From assembly GCA_004151065.3 (NCBI GenBank), contig NWUY0300011678.1:1-13708 (forward strand): a stretch of 13,708 bases of DNA. Direction: 5' to 3'. A program made the position numbers and the translations under genes. Numbering within the stretch: the stretch's first letter is position 1; every line of letters starts with the position of its first letter. Below the pieces are notes generated by a model that made no database searches, was not told the DNA's origin, and worked only from the letters and a program-made list of their open reading frames with translations. Positions 1 to 9,243 of this stretch are shown one piece after another. Source of the stretch: Larix sibirica (taxonomy: Eukaryota; Streptophyta; Pinopsida; Pinales; Pinaceae).

Positions 1-251
1 AGTATTTTACGTCTACATAGATTATTCAAAAGCTGAATTCGAAATGCACCCTATCCTTGATTACATATCAAGTCTCTTGGTTGTATAAGGGACATCACAT
101 CACTATTTTAGAATAGTGTTTTGTAAATTCCCACCTAGGAATCTAATTACCATGACCAAGCTTTATGTGAGGTTTTGCCAATGGATGCCTCTCTCTATTG
201 TTGACAAGGTCTTTAGGTAATTTGACGTATAGGTTGTGCATGATGGTGTAC
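1..251 (+). repeat. Left arm of a diverged inverted repeat
   Basis: This stretch matches the reverse complement of 2243-2600. Shared blocks include ATTCAAAAG and GAAATGCACCC near 27-51, TTACCATGACCAA near 150-163 and ATGGATGCCTCTC near 181-193. Aligned by hand without gaps, 64-118 agrees with the reverse complement of the third 55-bp unit of the right arm at 45 of 55 positions. The match fades at about 246-251 on the inner side, and the outer side appears to continue past the window edge. The arm has one copy of the 55-bp unit where the right arm has three. No convincing coding frame is visible. The repeat family is not recognised. Confidence 0.8.
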
Positions 252-1079
252 TAAGTACTAAGTGTGGGACGTAGAGCTAGGCTCCCCTTTGACTCCCTCC
301 TATCCTTTGCATCACAACCCTTTGCATGCCTTAGGGATCATCCCCATTTCCTTTTGTGCCTCTTTCCTTTGCAAAAAGTGTGGAGTGTAGAGAGTGGGGT
401 AACCTCCCTCCAATTCACCCCTTTGCATTCCAAGGATCCACACACCTTTTCCAACACCTTTCTAGAGTACATAATGCAAGGGTGGGGTAACCTCCCTTCG
501 AATCATCCACATTGCCTCATCTTTTTCATGTCCCTTGCCTCAACCAATTCTTTAGCGTGGAATGTAGAGTGCAAACTTACCTACTCCACTTCGATACTTA
601 TGCATTGCTAAGCCTTTGCAAATGTCACATACTCGATGATCACACCATGCCTTGCCACGGGGTACTCCAATAAATTACCTTATTCATTTTTCTTAATTTA
701 ATTATCAAATTATATCGGAAATTAATTGTATGGTCGCCCAAATTAAACATATGCATATATTGAAACATTACAAGCAAAATCTAGCATGAATGCACTCATA
801 TCATGCCAAACAATACATGCAAAAAGATATTCACATAATAATAAATTAGACAAATATGGATAACACAAATATATTCATGGCATTTCATACCAAGTTGGAT
901 AATTATCTTAAAATATCCTCCAACTAACTGCAAACTAAGGATGTACCTCCCATCCGTAGGAACTTTATTACCAATTCTATCTATAATAGAGGCCACCCTT
1001 GAGCCAAAGCTATCAATCCACATGAAGGAAAATCAATCAATACCCAAGAAAATCATAAGTGTCAAACCCCCTCCACATA
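252..1079. other. Non-coding stretch between the inverted-repeat arms, possibly part of an LTR
   Basis: No gene is supported here. The longest open frame (264-611, 115 codons) has no recognisable domain, and its composition follows the local repeats. The octamer CCTTTGCA occurs five times (304, 319, 366, 420, 613), and a 16-bp sequence is repeated exactly at 394 and 482. From about 660 to 930 the DNA is very AT-rich. The left edge, at TGTACTAAG (247), coincides with the place where inverted-repeat homology stops. This stretch and 1080-1887 may therefore be one inserted block, perhaps one long LTR on the minus strand. Confidence 0.45.
394..497. repeat. Exact 16-bp direct repeat with related flanks
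   Basis: GTGGGGTAACCTCCCT occurs at 394-409 and again at 482-497, a spacing of 88 bp. A GTGTGGGACGTAGAG-like motif also recurs near 262, 378 and 555. Together with the scattered CCTTTGCA octamers, this suggests that 252-620 grew by short imperfect duplications. No coding or regulatory role is evident. Confidence 0.75.
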
Positions 1080-1887
1080 TGTCCCAATCCACTAACACTC
1101 CTCCCCCATTAGCCTGCACAACCTCATAAATGGGTCCCCTTCTCCGATTTAACAATCCCTCAAGCGATTCCCAATACCCTTCTAGGGATCCAACACAGGC
1201 AGGCCAGGGAATCTCTGTGTCAGGACTCCAGGGAACTTAGCTACAAGACATGTTCTTGCACAAGAAAACTCAATTTCCCCACACCCCTATTCAGTATAAC
1301 ATGCACTTACAACTTTGTAATTTCCCCATTGTTCTTAGGTACAACTCCAGTCTATGGTACGATATGATAGGCTCAATGATGATAGAATAATGATGGATGA
1401 ATGATAGAAGAATAATCATTGAATGACCTAGTTCACAATGATTTGTATGCATGTTGAGAACTAGCCAAGTGGCATGCATGGGTGATGGGAACTAGACAAG
1501 TGGCATACATGGAGAGTTCACTTATTCCCCAACTAATCCCAAGCTTAGGATAATTAACTCAAAATTATGGATAATGCACTTTACTTAAGAGTGATTATTA
1601 AAACTTAGGATAAAATGAATAAAAAGGATAATGGCTTAACTTATAAGTCACTAGGGTCATCTCCCCCTTAAACCCCCTTTTCACTTTCCCTCTTGCGGAA
1701 TCATAGCCCCCCATCTCTTCTTCATCCTTCTTTGTCTGCAGTAGTCATGGTTTTTATATTAAACATAAAATGTACAAAATTACATCACATTGGTCATACT
1801 AGACCATTTTTTCCATGCTTCTATCCATTTCATCATTATATACATAATTACATCATTACATGTTGGGGTAAAAAATAGGGTGTTACA
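1080..1887 (-). mobile_element. Candidate solo LTR, minus strand
   Basis: Read on the minus strand, the block starts TGTAACACCC at 1887, the kind of LTR start seen in plant Ty3/Gypsy elements. At 1080 it ends in TTGGGACA, giving TGT...ACA termini. ACATA lies directly outside both ends (1075-1079 and 1888-1892), as a 5-bp target-site duplication would. A TATATAA-like sequence lies within 50 bp of the 1887 end on the minus strand. There are no coding domains. ACATA followed by TG also occurs at 747-753, so the duplication could be chance in AT-rich DNA. The true far end may instead be near 247, or a separate LTR may start at 1097, where the minus strand reads TGTTAGTGG after a purine-rich tract. 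The 1887 end is better supported than the 1080 end. Confidence 0.32.
1458..1512. repeat. Short tandem duplication, period 31
   Basis: GAACTAGCCAAGTGGCATGC at 1458-1477 recurs as GAACTAGACAAGTGGCATAC at 1489-1508. Both copies are followed by ATGG. The 24-bp units differ at two positions and are separated by seven bases. The duplication lies inside the candidate LTR. Local duplications like this are common in LTRs, but no function is shown. Confidence 0.8.
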
Positions 1888-2242
1888 ACATATTTTGTTC
1901 GCCTTAGCCATTTTTGAAGGAAATCAAGGCCTTTTCCAAGGTGTAAATTAGAGAGATTTATGCATGGAAAACAACGTTTCTTATGTCAACAATAATCAAC
2001 AAGAGAATTAACTTGTTATCCATTTTGATTTCTACAAAGTTCCATTTAGATTTGGCGTTCTTTGGAAAATTTGCAAAGCAACATTTCTCCCTCTTCTCTT
2101 CTTTCAAAAACTCCTCCATTGTACATAACATGATCCTACTACTATTCTTTTATATATTGACGAGGTTTCTATCCCCCTTTTCCTCTTTCATGGGTAGCAA
2201 TCTAAACTTCCTTTTCCTCTTCTCCAACAGAAAGGTATTCTT
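1888..2242. other. AT-rich stretch without a recognisable gene
   Basis: This DNA links the candidate LTR to the right inverted-repeat arm. A 102-codon open frame (1983-2291, + strand) is low in complexity and rich in Phe, Leu and Ser, with no domain. The minus strand also has lysine- and glutamate-rich stretches interrupted by stops. The stretch may belong to the same old repeat as the right arm, but it has no counterpart after the left arm. Confidence 0.5.
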
Positions 2243-2600
2243 TACCCTATCATACACAATTTGTACATCAAATTACATGAAGGCCTTCTGAACAACATGT
2301 GAGAGGCATCCATTAGGACAACATCGCATAAAACATTGGTCATGGTAATTTCCCAAGTGGATATTTAGAAAGCACTATTCCAAAACAGTAACAAGATGTC
2401 CCTTCTGCAACTGAGGGACCCAATATGCATTATTCCAAAATAGTAGCATGATGTCCCTTCGGCAACCAAGGGACTCAATATGCACTATTCCAAAATAGTA
2501 ATAAGATATCCGTTCTGCAACCAAGAGACTCAATATGCACTGGAGTATGGGGTGCATTTCCAATTCGTCTTTTGAATCACTTATGCAGTCACCAAATTTT
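2243..2600 (-). repeat. Right arm of a diverged inverted repeat
   Basis: The reverse complement of this arm matches 1-251. Blocks can be followed from TACCCTATCATACAC at 2243, through GAGAGGCATCCAT near 2301 and TTGGTCATGGTAA near 2336, to GGTGCATTTCCAATTC near 2551 and beyond. The arm differs from its partner chiefly in carrying three tandem copies of the 55-bp unit instead of one. The arms lie about 2 kb apart in opposite orientation. No intact coding frame or known transposase domain is seen. Confidence 0.8.
2372..2536. repeat. Minisatellite: three tandem 55-bp units
   Basis: Units start at 2372, 2427 and 2482, each exactly 55 bp, followed by four bases of a fourth (GCAC at 2537). Each begins GCAYTATTCCAAAA and ends CAATAT. 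Near its start each unit carries an inverted repeat of the form ACTATT-CCAA-AATAGT, perfect in unit 3 and with a single imperfection in units 1 and 2. The period is not a multiple of three, so the minus-strand frame across the array is not a repeated peptide. A single inverted copy at 64-118 is the probable ancestral state. Confidence 0.92.
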
Positions 2601-2988
2601 CATTGTGACCTCTACCAACAATGAGTGGACAATAGTTACCTTAAATCTTGCATTTGGTTTTGAGGATTTCCTTTTGTTTCTTTGCCTCCTATTTAAGTAG
2701 CCATATAAATACCATTTAAAAATCCTTTTGGTTCCATCTCTAATTTTCCAACATAGTCATATGTATTATAAATTTTGCTAATTTCTTTATTGTTTCCTTC
2801 ACTAATTCTTTTCTAAAAACGGTTAATTTCTTTAAGTTTACTTAACTAACTTTTTTTTAAAACTAAAATTTGCACAATAAGCTTCAAAATTGCTCATACA
2901 AAAATACATTATCATAAAACTTATAACAATATCTTTAATCCTCCAAGATATTCGTATATATTATAGATTTTATTATCTAAATTATTTT
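2601..2988. other. AT-rich flank of the LINE-A insertion site
   Basis: No gene or RNA is recognised. The DNA is strongly AT-rich, with homopolymer runs such as the T and A runs near 2851-2862. The same kind of sequence resumes at 9542 beyond LINE-A, so the two pieces were probably continuous before insertion. Confidence 0.6.
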
Positions 2989-3007
2989 AATAAATTGAAA
3001 AGATTGT
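2989..3007. repeat. 5' target-site duplication of LINE-A
   Basis: AATAAATTGAAAAGATTGT here matches 9523-9541 at 18 of 19 positions (G at 3002, T at 9536). It is preceded by ATTTT, so the junction reads TTTT/AA, the preferred nick context of L1-type endonucleases. Confidence 0.85.
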
Positions 3008-3167
3008 CATAAATTCAAACTAGGTTGGGCCCTCTTCTGAAACCACTTAACGGATATGGAACTTTCATTCACTTGTCTATACTTATAGGAAATATTCCAA
3101 CAAAACATTTCAATATTTGAATCCTATGAAGATCTCTGCAACAATTTTGCCTTCTTTTACAATTCTC

Positions 3168-4513
3168 ATGGCGACAATAGGAGGGGGGCGAGGCTCCCTC
3201 CTTCAAATATGTGCTTTCATCCAAGAAGAATCATAACTCATTGCAACAAGAATCAAGTAAAGGGAAGGAAAACACATCGGAAGAAACGATGGGAAAGGGA
3301 GGCATGAGGAACTTGAACAATTTGCAGGAAATATCTGAGGTCTTGAATGACAACCAACACTCAAAATCGGTGGTTCAGAACCTTGACAAATCAATCCCCA
3401 AGACAAATAAAAATCCCAGGTATGAGATAACCTCATCCAAGATCAATCAATACATACAATATATGTAGGATCATGCGGTGTTTGGAAATTTTATGGGAAT
3501 ATGGTCAACAAAAAAACCCTAATTTGGTGGATCAACACTATATGGAAACCTAAGGGGCATGTCAACCTCAAATTAGGGTCAAAGGGGTTTTTAATGGAAA
3601 TATTCACCAACCTAGAGGATCATGAGAGAGTTTTTGAAAATGGCCTTATTTTTTCAACTTTGTGGGTCTCTATATCCAATTCGAGACTTACAAATTTAGC
3701 CCCCCAAAAGAGGATTTCTTAGTGGCCCTTGTTTGGATTTGACTATATTCATTACCGCATGAGAAATGGGACGAGGAAACGCTAGAGGGATCGATAATAC
3801 CCTAGGAAACTTTGTAAATACCTCAGAGGTTACCAAGATGGGATGACATACATCATATGCAAGGATTTGCATATATATGAATTTTTGATGACATTGCCTC
3901 ACTCCATATGCCTCAACTACCAAGATACTAAGTGGATCCAAACCATATACTATGAACACATTCCATTTAAATGTTGAAATGACATGAGCACATATATCTG
4001 TTCATGGATTATCCTCTCAATAAAATGTCCACTCCATCAAAATCAATAGAGAAGGTAGATTAGGAGGGTTTTTTCAAGATTGTGATCAAGAGAAGACAAG
4101 GGAAAAAATCCAATCTTCCATAACAAACAAAAGATATCAAAACAAGTAACAATTTTAAATCCCTAATAGTGGAAGCGAGCCATGAGGAAATTGTTGTTGT
4201 ATCCTCTGATCCAACTCAAACTTAGAAACATAGTAGTCACAATTCAAATGTTGAAAACACTCAAAATTCTAAGAGGCGCAAGATAGAAGACACCCCACAT
4301 CAAGTATGCATTGAAAACATGGAGACTATCGTGGAGGAGGGAATACACAATTCAGATGATGGAGAGGACATGGATTTAGGTGAGCTTGATCTCCAAGCTA
4401 TAGAGGATGTGTGTGAGTGTCAAGACACTCCATCCATCCCTGAAAGACAACTACAACTTCTCACGGACACACTTTTCTTGGGGTCAAAACCACAACTCTT
4501 AAGGAACAACTGA
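3168..4513 (+). pseudogene. LINE-A ORF1 relic: gag-like protein with DUF4283 region and broken zinc knuckle
   Basis: ORF1 proteins of this class bind the element RNA and act as chaperones. The likely start is the ATG at 3168 (MATIGGG). A G run at 3182-3188 appears to have gained one base, moving the frame to the lysine- and glutamate-rich stretch that ends at 3468. After a second slip in the A run near 3515, a DUF4283-like segment follows: WKPKGHVNLKLGSKGF at about 3549-3596, LYSLPHEKWDEETLEG near 3743-3790, and TLGNFVNTSEVTKMG near 3799-3843. A zinc knuckle follows at 3972-4016. The second Cys codon is now TGA and the last Cys is Tyr, so it could not bind zinc. The tail (about 4075-4513) stays in one frame with two stops and ends in an acidic segment. 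A precursor similar to other plant LINE gags is inferred. ORF1 may originally have run closer to 4650. Confidence 0.85.
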
Positions 4514-4650
4514 ATCCACCCCAAGATGAGAAAAAATGGGATGAAAGAGAAACACACAACTACTAAAAGACTTGGGAGACAAACTAGTGGACAAAGGTAG
4601 TATGTCCCAATGAAATATAAGTTTCTTTTTATGCCTCCTTCTAATTAATC

Positions 4651-5345
4651 ATGAAGATCATAACCTAGAATATGAGAGGCCTTAATGGGAAAAGATAACA
4701 AAGTATTTTGGACAACAAGATTCACCCAAAACCTACTATCGTCATGATCAAGGAAACAAAATGTACGAGTGATATGTTAAATATAATATCAAATTATTGT
4801 TGGAAAGACTGTCAAGCAATGTCAGTGGATGCAAAGGGAGTAGCCAATGGAATTGCAATTTTGTGGAATCCGAGGAAAATAGAACTGGAGGACTTCTTCT
4901 CCACATCATGAACTCTTTCAACTAAATTCCACTTGTCATTGGAACAACAACTACATATTTTGTTACTAATGTTTATGGGCCCCAAATAATGGAGGAAAAA
5001 ATCTAGTTCCTTAGAACCATTCAAGTGATAAGCACTATCATAAGGGATCAACATTGGATCATAGGAGGATATTTTAACATCATAACCACCTTAGCGGAGA
5101 AAAAAGGGGTCATAAGAAGGCTAGAAGCGGACAATGAATCCTTCAAGGAAACTATTCAAACCTTAAATATGGTTGATATAGAAATGATAAATGGAATTCA
5201 TACATGGAACAATAGGAAAGGGGGAACCCATCAAGTGGCATCTAGACTGGATAAATTCTTACTCTTCGAGATCTTATTGACTCAATTCCTTGTTATAGAA
5301 GCGTCTATTCTTCCATGCATAGTGTCAGATCATTGGCTAGTCTAT
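4651..5345 (+). other. APE-type endonuclease domain of LINE-A
   Basis: This domain would nick the target DNA to prime reverse transcription. The N-terminal Asn (NMRGLNG, Asn at 4669-4671) and the metal-binding Glu (KETK, Glu at 4753-4755) are present. VTNVYGP is seen near 4958-4981, after a frameshift. The conserved GGDFN motif reads GGYFN, with Tyr at 5070-5072 (GAT to TAT), which removes a catalytic-site Asp. SRLDKFL (Asp at 5250-5252) and SDHW (His at 5331-5333) are intact. The part from 5025 is open for 191 codons, the longest open frame in the element. Confidence 0.92.
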
Positions 5346-5889
5346 CTAAATCTAGAACTGGGGGATGCCCAAAAAATTAACCATTTAGGTTTGAAAATTT
5401 CTAGTTGGAACACCCAGACTTCCAAACAAATATTGTTACCTAGTGCAAAGAGACAACTAAATAAGGGAATTGTGATGTACAAATTCCAACAATGTCTAAA
5501 AATTCTAAAAATCAAATTAAAACAATGGAATAAAGAAGGATTTGGGGACATCTTCAAATCCAAAAGGGAGATAGAAGCAAGCATGGAACATATTCAATAG
5601 AGGATGATCACTGAAGGAATAACATAGCCTCTTATCAAAGAAGGGTCCACCTTGCAAACATAGTTGGACTTGAGGGGAAGGCAGGAGCAAATCTTATGGA
5701 GAAAATAATCAGGAATAATATGGTTGAAAGAAGGGGAGACAAACTCAATCTTTTTTCATAAACCCATGATTCCACATCGCCTTCATAACCGGATCACTTC
5801 CATTAAGGACAACCAAGGTAATACACTAATTGAACATTTGGGTATTGGAAAAGGAACTAATCTCATTTTATCAAACCTTGCTTACTGAA

Positions 5890-7500
5890 CCTCAGAGGGA
5901 TCACTTGGAGGCTATCCAATAGGTAACTCAGCACATCCTAAAACTGATAATAGTTGATCAAAATGACAAACTTCTTAGAAGAATCACCATTGAAGAAGTG
6001 GAGCAGGTAGTAATGGAAACACCAAAAAGAAAGTCTCTAGGGATAGATGGATTCACCACATACTTCTTTCACTTTTGTTGTCCAATTATCAAATATGAGG
6101 TTTGGGAAGTGGTAGAGGAATCGAGACGAACTTCTGGGGTTATTCCCATGCTAAACTCAACCTTCTTCATGCTAATTCCCAAAGAGGAGAGAGCCAACAA
6201 TCCAAGAAAATTTCATCTGATTTCTCTTTGTCATGTTATTTACAAAATCATCACCAAAGTCATAGCATATAGTATTAAGCCTCTTGTGCCTAATCTTTCC
6301 TTAGCAGAGAAAAAATGATATGTGGAAGGGAGGAAAATAATGTATGGAATTATTCTAACCCATGGAACTATTCACTTGCTAAAAACATCCAAAAAGTGTG
6401 CATGTTATTGAAATTGGATATGTCTAAAGATTTTGACAAGATAAGTTGGCAATATATAAGACCAATTATGCTAGCATTTGGTTTCTCAAACAAATGGAAA
6501 AAATGAATCTTATCTTTAACTTCAACTACTTTCTTCTCAATATTGGTAAAAGGAACCCCCTCATCTACCTTTTCTCGTTTGATAAGTACTTGCCAAAGGG
6601 ACCCTCTATCCCCTTTCTTCTTTATTATTACGATAGAGAGGTTGGGGAGAAGTGTTAGAGTTGTTGTTTCAGAAGGAATGATCAAAGGTTTAAGACTTCA
6701 TGGCATTGATATGATATTCTCTCATCTTCAATTTGTCGATCATACCATGCTAATGGGTGTCCCTTCAGTGCGAGCAATAGTGACCATCAAGAAGGTCTTA
6801 AATATGTTCATGGAGGCTTCAAGTACAACAATTAATCAAGGTAAGTCTCCATTTTTTTTTCAATACCCCACCTTTTGTATAGCATAATATTTTTCGGATT
6901 TTAGGTTTCCAAACAAGTTTCCTTCTGTCCAAATATATTAGTACTCCACTAGTCGAGAATGCTCTTCGTAATGTCTATTAGGAAGAGATTCTCTCCCAAT
7001 TAGAGAAATGACTCTCTACTTGGACATTTAGATAATTCAATCTTGCAGGATGATTGACTCTCATCAAATTGATGCTCCAAGTGATGCTCCTATATTCATT
7101 TTCAACATCAGCAGCACCCAAGTACATCCTCAAAGCTATTCAAAACATGTAGAGAACCTTTTTGTGGGGTGGATCCAAATATGAATGTAAATGGGCTATA
7201 GTAGGTTGGGATAAAGTTTGTCTTCCAAAGTCAAAAAGGTGGAATGAGTTTGTGGATCTAGAAATAGAAATCTCGGCCTTAGGGGCCAAGACTTGGTGGA
7301 TATGGTTAAACAACAAGGATGAATTATGGGGCAAGCTCCAGAAGGGAAAATATGCACCAAGAGTAGCAGATCAGAATTTGATCAGGATGGAAATCAATAG
7401 GAATGGATCACTAATATGGAATAATTCCTAGCAAAATCATGCTCTAATCCATGATCGTTATTTTTGGGAAATCAAGGATGGATAAACAACCCTCTTTTGA
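5890..7500 (+). other. Reverse transcriptase domain of LINE-A with C-terminal extension
   Basis: The domain is readable over three frame segments. KSLGIDGF (about 6031) stands for the usual KAPGPDGF, and SLCHVIYKIITKVIA lies at about 6223-6267. Motif A is LKLDMSKDFDKISW with Asp at 6417-6419. A stop at 6504-6506 stands for an expected Trp. Motif B reads STCQRDPLSPF near 6582-6614, with Gly to Arg in QGDP. Motif C is FVDH instead of FVDD: the second Asp is His at 6741-6743 (GAT to CAT). That alone would abolish polymerisation. Downstream, the conserved post-RT stretch FLWGGSKYECKWAIVGWDKV (about 7159-7218) and LGAKTWWIWL (about 7279-7308) place it firmly among plant LINEs. Confidence 0.93.
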
Positions 7501-7837
7501 GATGAAATGTGGAAACAAATCCCTAGGCTTAGAGAATACCTAGACTTCCAGAAACTCAAAACCATTCTACATGCACATAATAAGATGCAATCAACCAATA
7601 CTAGGTTACTAATAGCCCATATTTGAGATGGAGATATTGGATTCCCAAGGAGGAATGGTCAAATTTTCCTAGCAACGTAGATTGGGAGGAGTTTTGGTCT
7701 AAATTGCAACATAGACAAATCAATTTTAAAATGGGCATGATAAACATCGATGGGGACACAAAGTCAAAGGCATCTTCACTCTAAAAGCATCCTACATTTG
7801 ATCAATGGGGCATATTAATGATCACGGTGAAAATTTT

Positions 7838-8018
7838 TGGGAACAATTATGAAGGCAAAGGCTATGGTTGAAGATCTCTACTTTCCTATGGTTGGTAGCA
7901 AGAAAAAAAATTCCAACTTGGGACCAAGTTATTAGAAAATGCTTTGAAGGCCCCTTGTTGTGTCATCTCTGTTGAACAGAAGACTCCAAAAACTATGGAG
8001 CATTTTCTGAATCGATGA
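7838..8018 (+). other. zf-RVT segment of LINE-A ORF2
   Basis: This is the cysteine and histidine motif found after RT in plant LINEs. ISTFLWLVARKKIPTWDQV reads in one frame from about 7874, followed by CHLC with Cys at 7961-7963 and 7970-7972, then a stop. After a frameshift, TMEHFLNR continues at 7992-8015. The final Cys codon position is TGA at 8016-8018, so the metal site is incomplete. The role of this motif in the family is thought to be nucleic-acid binding. Confidence 0.8.
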
Positions 8019-8440
8019 TATTTTGTGTTTGATTTATGGGACAAGGGGGAAACGCTCTTCGATCAAACAATATAGGAACCAACAGAGCATAATATCAACA
8101 ATATAGCAATGGATAAATGTGGCTTTTAATAATTCCATTCTCACCAAGCCTAACAATTATTCCCCACTTTTCTTCTTTGGGAAACTTGGAAGGAACTAAA
8201 TAGAAGAATATTCAAATATTTGGAGATGAACAATGATTATATCTGGTGCAAGATTGGACATGATATGTTAAAACGCTCCAAATCACCAAATGTTTGAGGA
8301 GGATTGAAAGTGCTAAAAGAAGGAAAACATCATTATGCAAGCACGAGTGTTTTTTAATCAAATTGCATAATTGCCATGATTACCCTTAAAAATATCTCAT
8401 CTCTATCCTTGCAAGTGGTCTCCACCTCCCAAAGGTTTTA

Positions 8441-8850
8441 AAAAATAAACTTTGATGGTGCTTTTAGAGGAAATCTAGGATCGACAAGATTTGGTGGCAT
8501 AATTCAAAATGATAGCGAAGCAATAGTTCGAATCTATATGGGTTCTCTAGCCATAGAAAGTAATAATGCAATGAGAATACATGCCCTAGAGTATGGACTT
8601 CAAATAGCCACTAGACAAGGATTTTATAAAATAATGGTTGAGGGTGACTCCTAGGTCATTATTCTAATGTTAAAGAAACTCCAGAATGACCTTCCCATCA
8701 GTAAAATCTCCACAAATTGGTGGCTTGAAGATACTAGAGAACCTAAAAGGAAACCATTATCAAATCTCGGCTTTAATCCCCCCTCATATTTGTATATCAT
8801 CCAACAAATTGGATGACTGCTTAACCAATGAATGCATGACATGAACAAAA
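8441..8850 (+). other. RNase H domain of LINE-A (RVT_3-like)
   Basis: RNase H degrades the RNA strand of the hybrid. KINFDGAFRGNLG starts at about 8442 with the first catalytic Asp at 8454-8456, and VEGDS with a further Asp lies near 8638-8652, followed by a stop. In the helix NNAMRIHALEYGL the residue that is normally the catalytic Glu is Arg. After a frameshift near 8740, SNKLDDCLTNE follows at about 8800-8832, matching the terminal NKLAD motif. Plant L1 elements are known to have gained an archaeal-type RNase H at this position; assignment to that type here is inference from position and motif style. Confidence 0.87.
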
Positions 8851-9243
8851 TGTCTTGGACATAGAGTGGCAATAGGTTGCGTCCTCTTTAACTGATGATT
8901 GCTTAAACCTTTCCAACAATGATTGTAACTCCCCAAATGGGGTAGCAGAGAGGAAGGGGAAGGTAGCATGATATGTTCCCTTGGGTCTTTGATACATGCA
9001 CCTCTTATTTCCCGAGAAACAAAGTATTTCAAAATGGTCATCATGTATTGGAAAATGAAGTCTCTCTTGGGTAAGGTACACATGGATAGCAAGGAGGAGT
9101 GAAATGAGTTACTACTACAATTGGATGAAACACAAGATCGGATTTGGAAGATCGATGTTAATATCAACAAGCCAAATCCACTAATGGACTCGAATTTCCA
9201 ACAAAAGACAATGCACTTGCTCAAGGACAAGAGGTTCCCATGA

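Larger units (their letters stand above)
4651..9243 (+). pseudogene. LINE-A ORF2 relic: endonuclease, reverse transcriptase, zf-RVT, RNase H
   Basis: This is the enzyme ORF of LINE-A, about 4.6 kb, within the usual range for plant L1 ORF2. The start is the ATG at 4651 (MKIIT), which opens the endonuclease as in related elements; its sixth codon, normally Trp, is now TAG. Domain order is EN (4651-5345), linker (to about 5890), RT with its C-terminal extension (about 5890-7500), zf-RVT (about 7838-8018), RNase H (8441-8850), then a further 390 bp in one frame to the TGA at 9241-9243. Many stops sit where TGG, CAA or CGA codons are expected, consistent with C-to-T decay of methylated DNA. Frameshifts occur near 4930, 6385, 7985 and 8740, among others. 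LINE-A ORF1 ends well upstream, so the ORFs do not overlap as they do in LINE-B. Confidence 0.92.

Noticed and set aside
264-611. 115-codon open frame on the + strand
   Set aside because: No domain, residues follow local CCTTTGCA and CTCCCT repeats, and it sits in a non-coding LTR-like block.
1098-1110. Pyrimidine run read as a minus-strand polypurine tract next to a 3' LTR at 1097
   Set aside because: No retroelement coding sequence lies to its right, where the internal region would have to be. Kept only as a competing boundary.
1983-2291. Phe/Leu-rich open frame as a membrane protein
   Set aside because: Its hydrophobic look comes from T- and C-rich DNA. It overlaps the inverted-repeat arm and has no conserved motif.
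2372-2540. Possible CRISPR-like array
   Set aside because: The units are contiguous with no unique spacers, and the window is plant nuclear DNA, so it is a minisatellite.
2375-2563. Minus-strand open frame across the minisatellite
   Set aside because: The 55-bp period is not a multiple of three, so the frame rotates between units; it is a by-product of the repeat.
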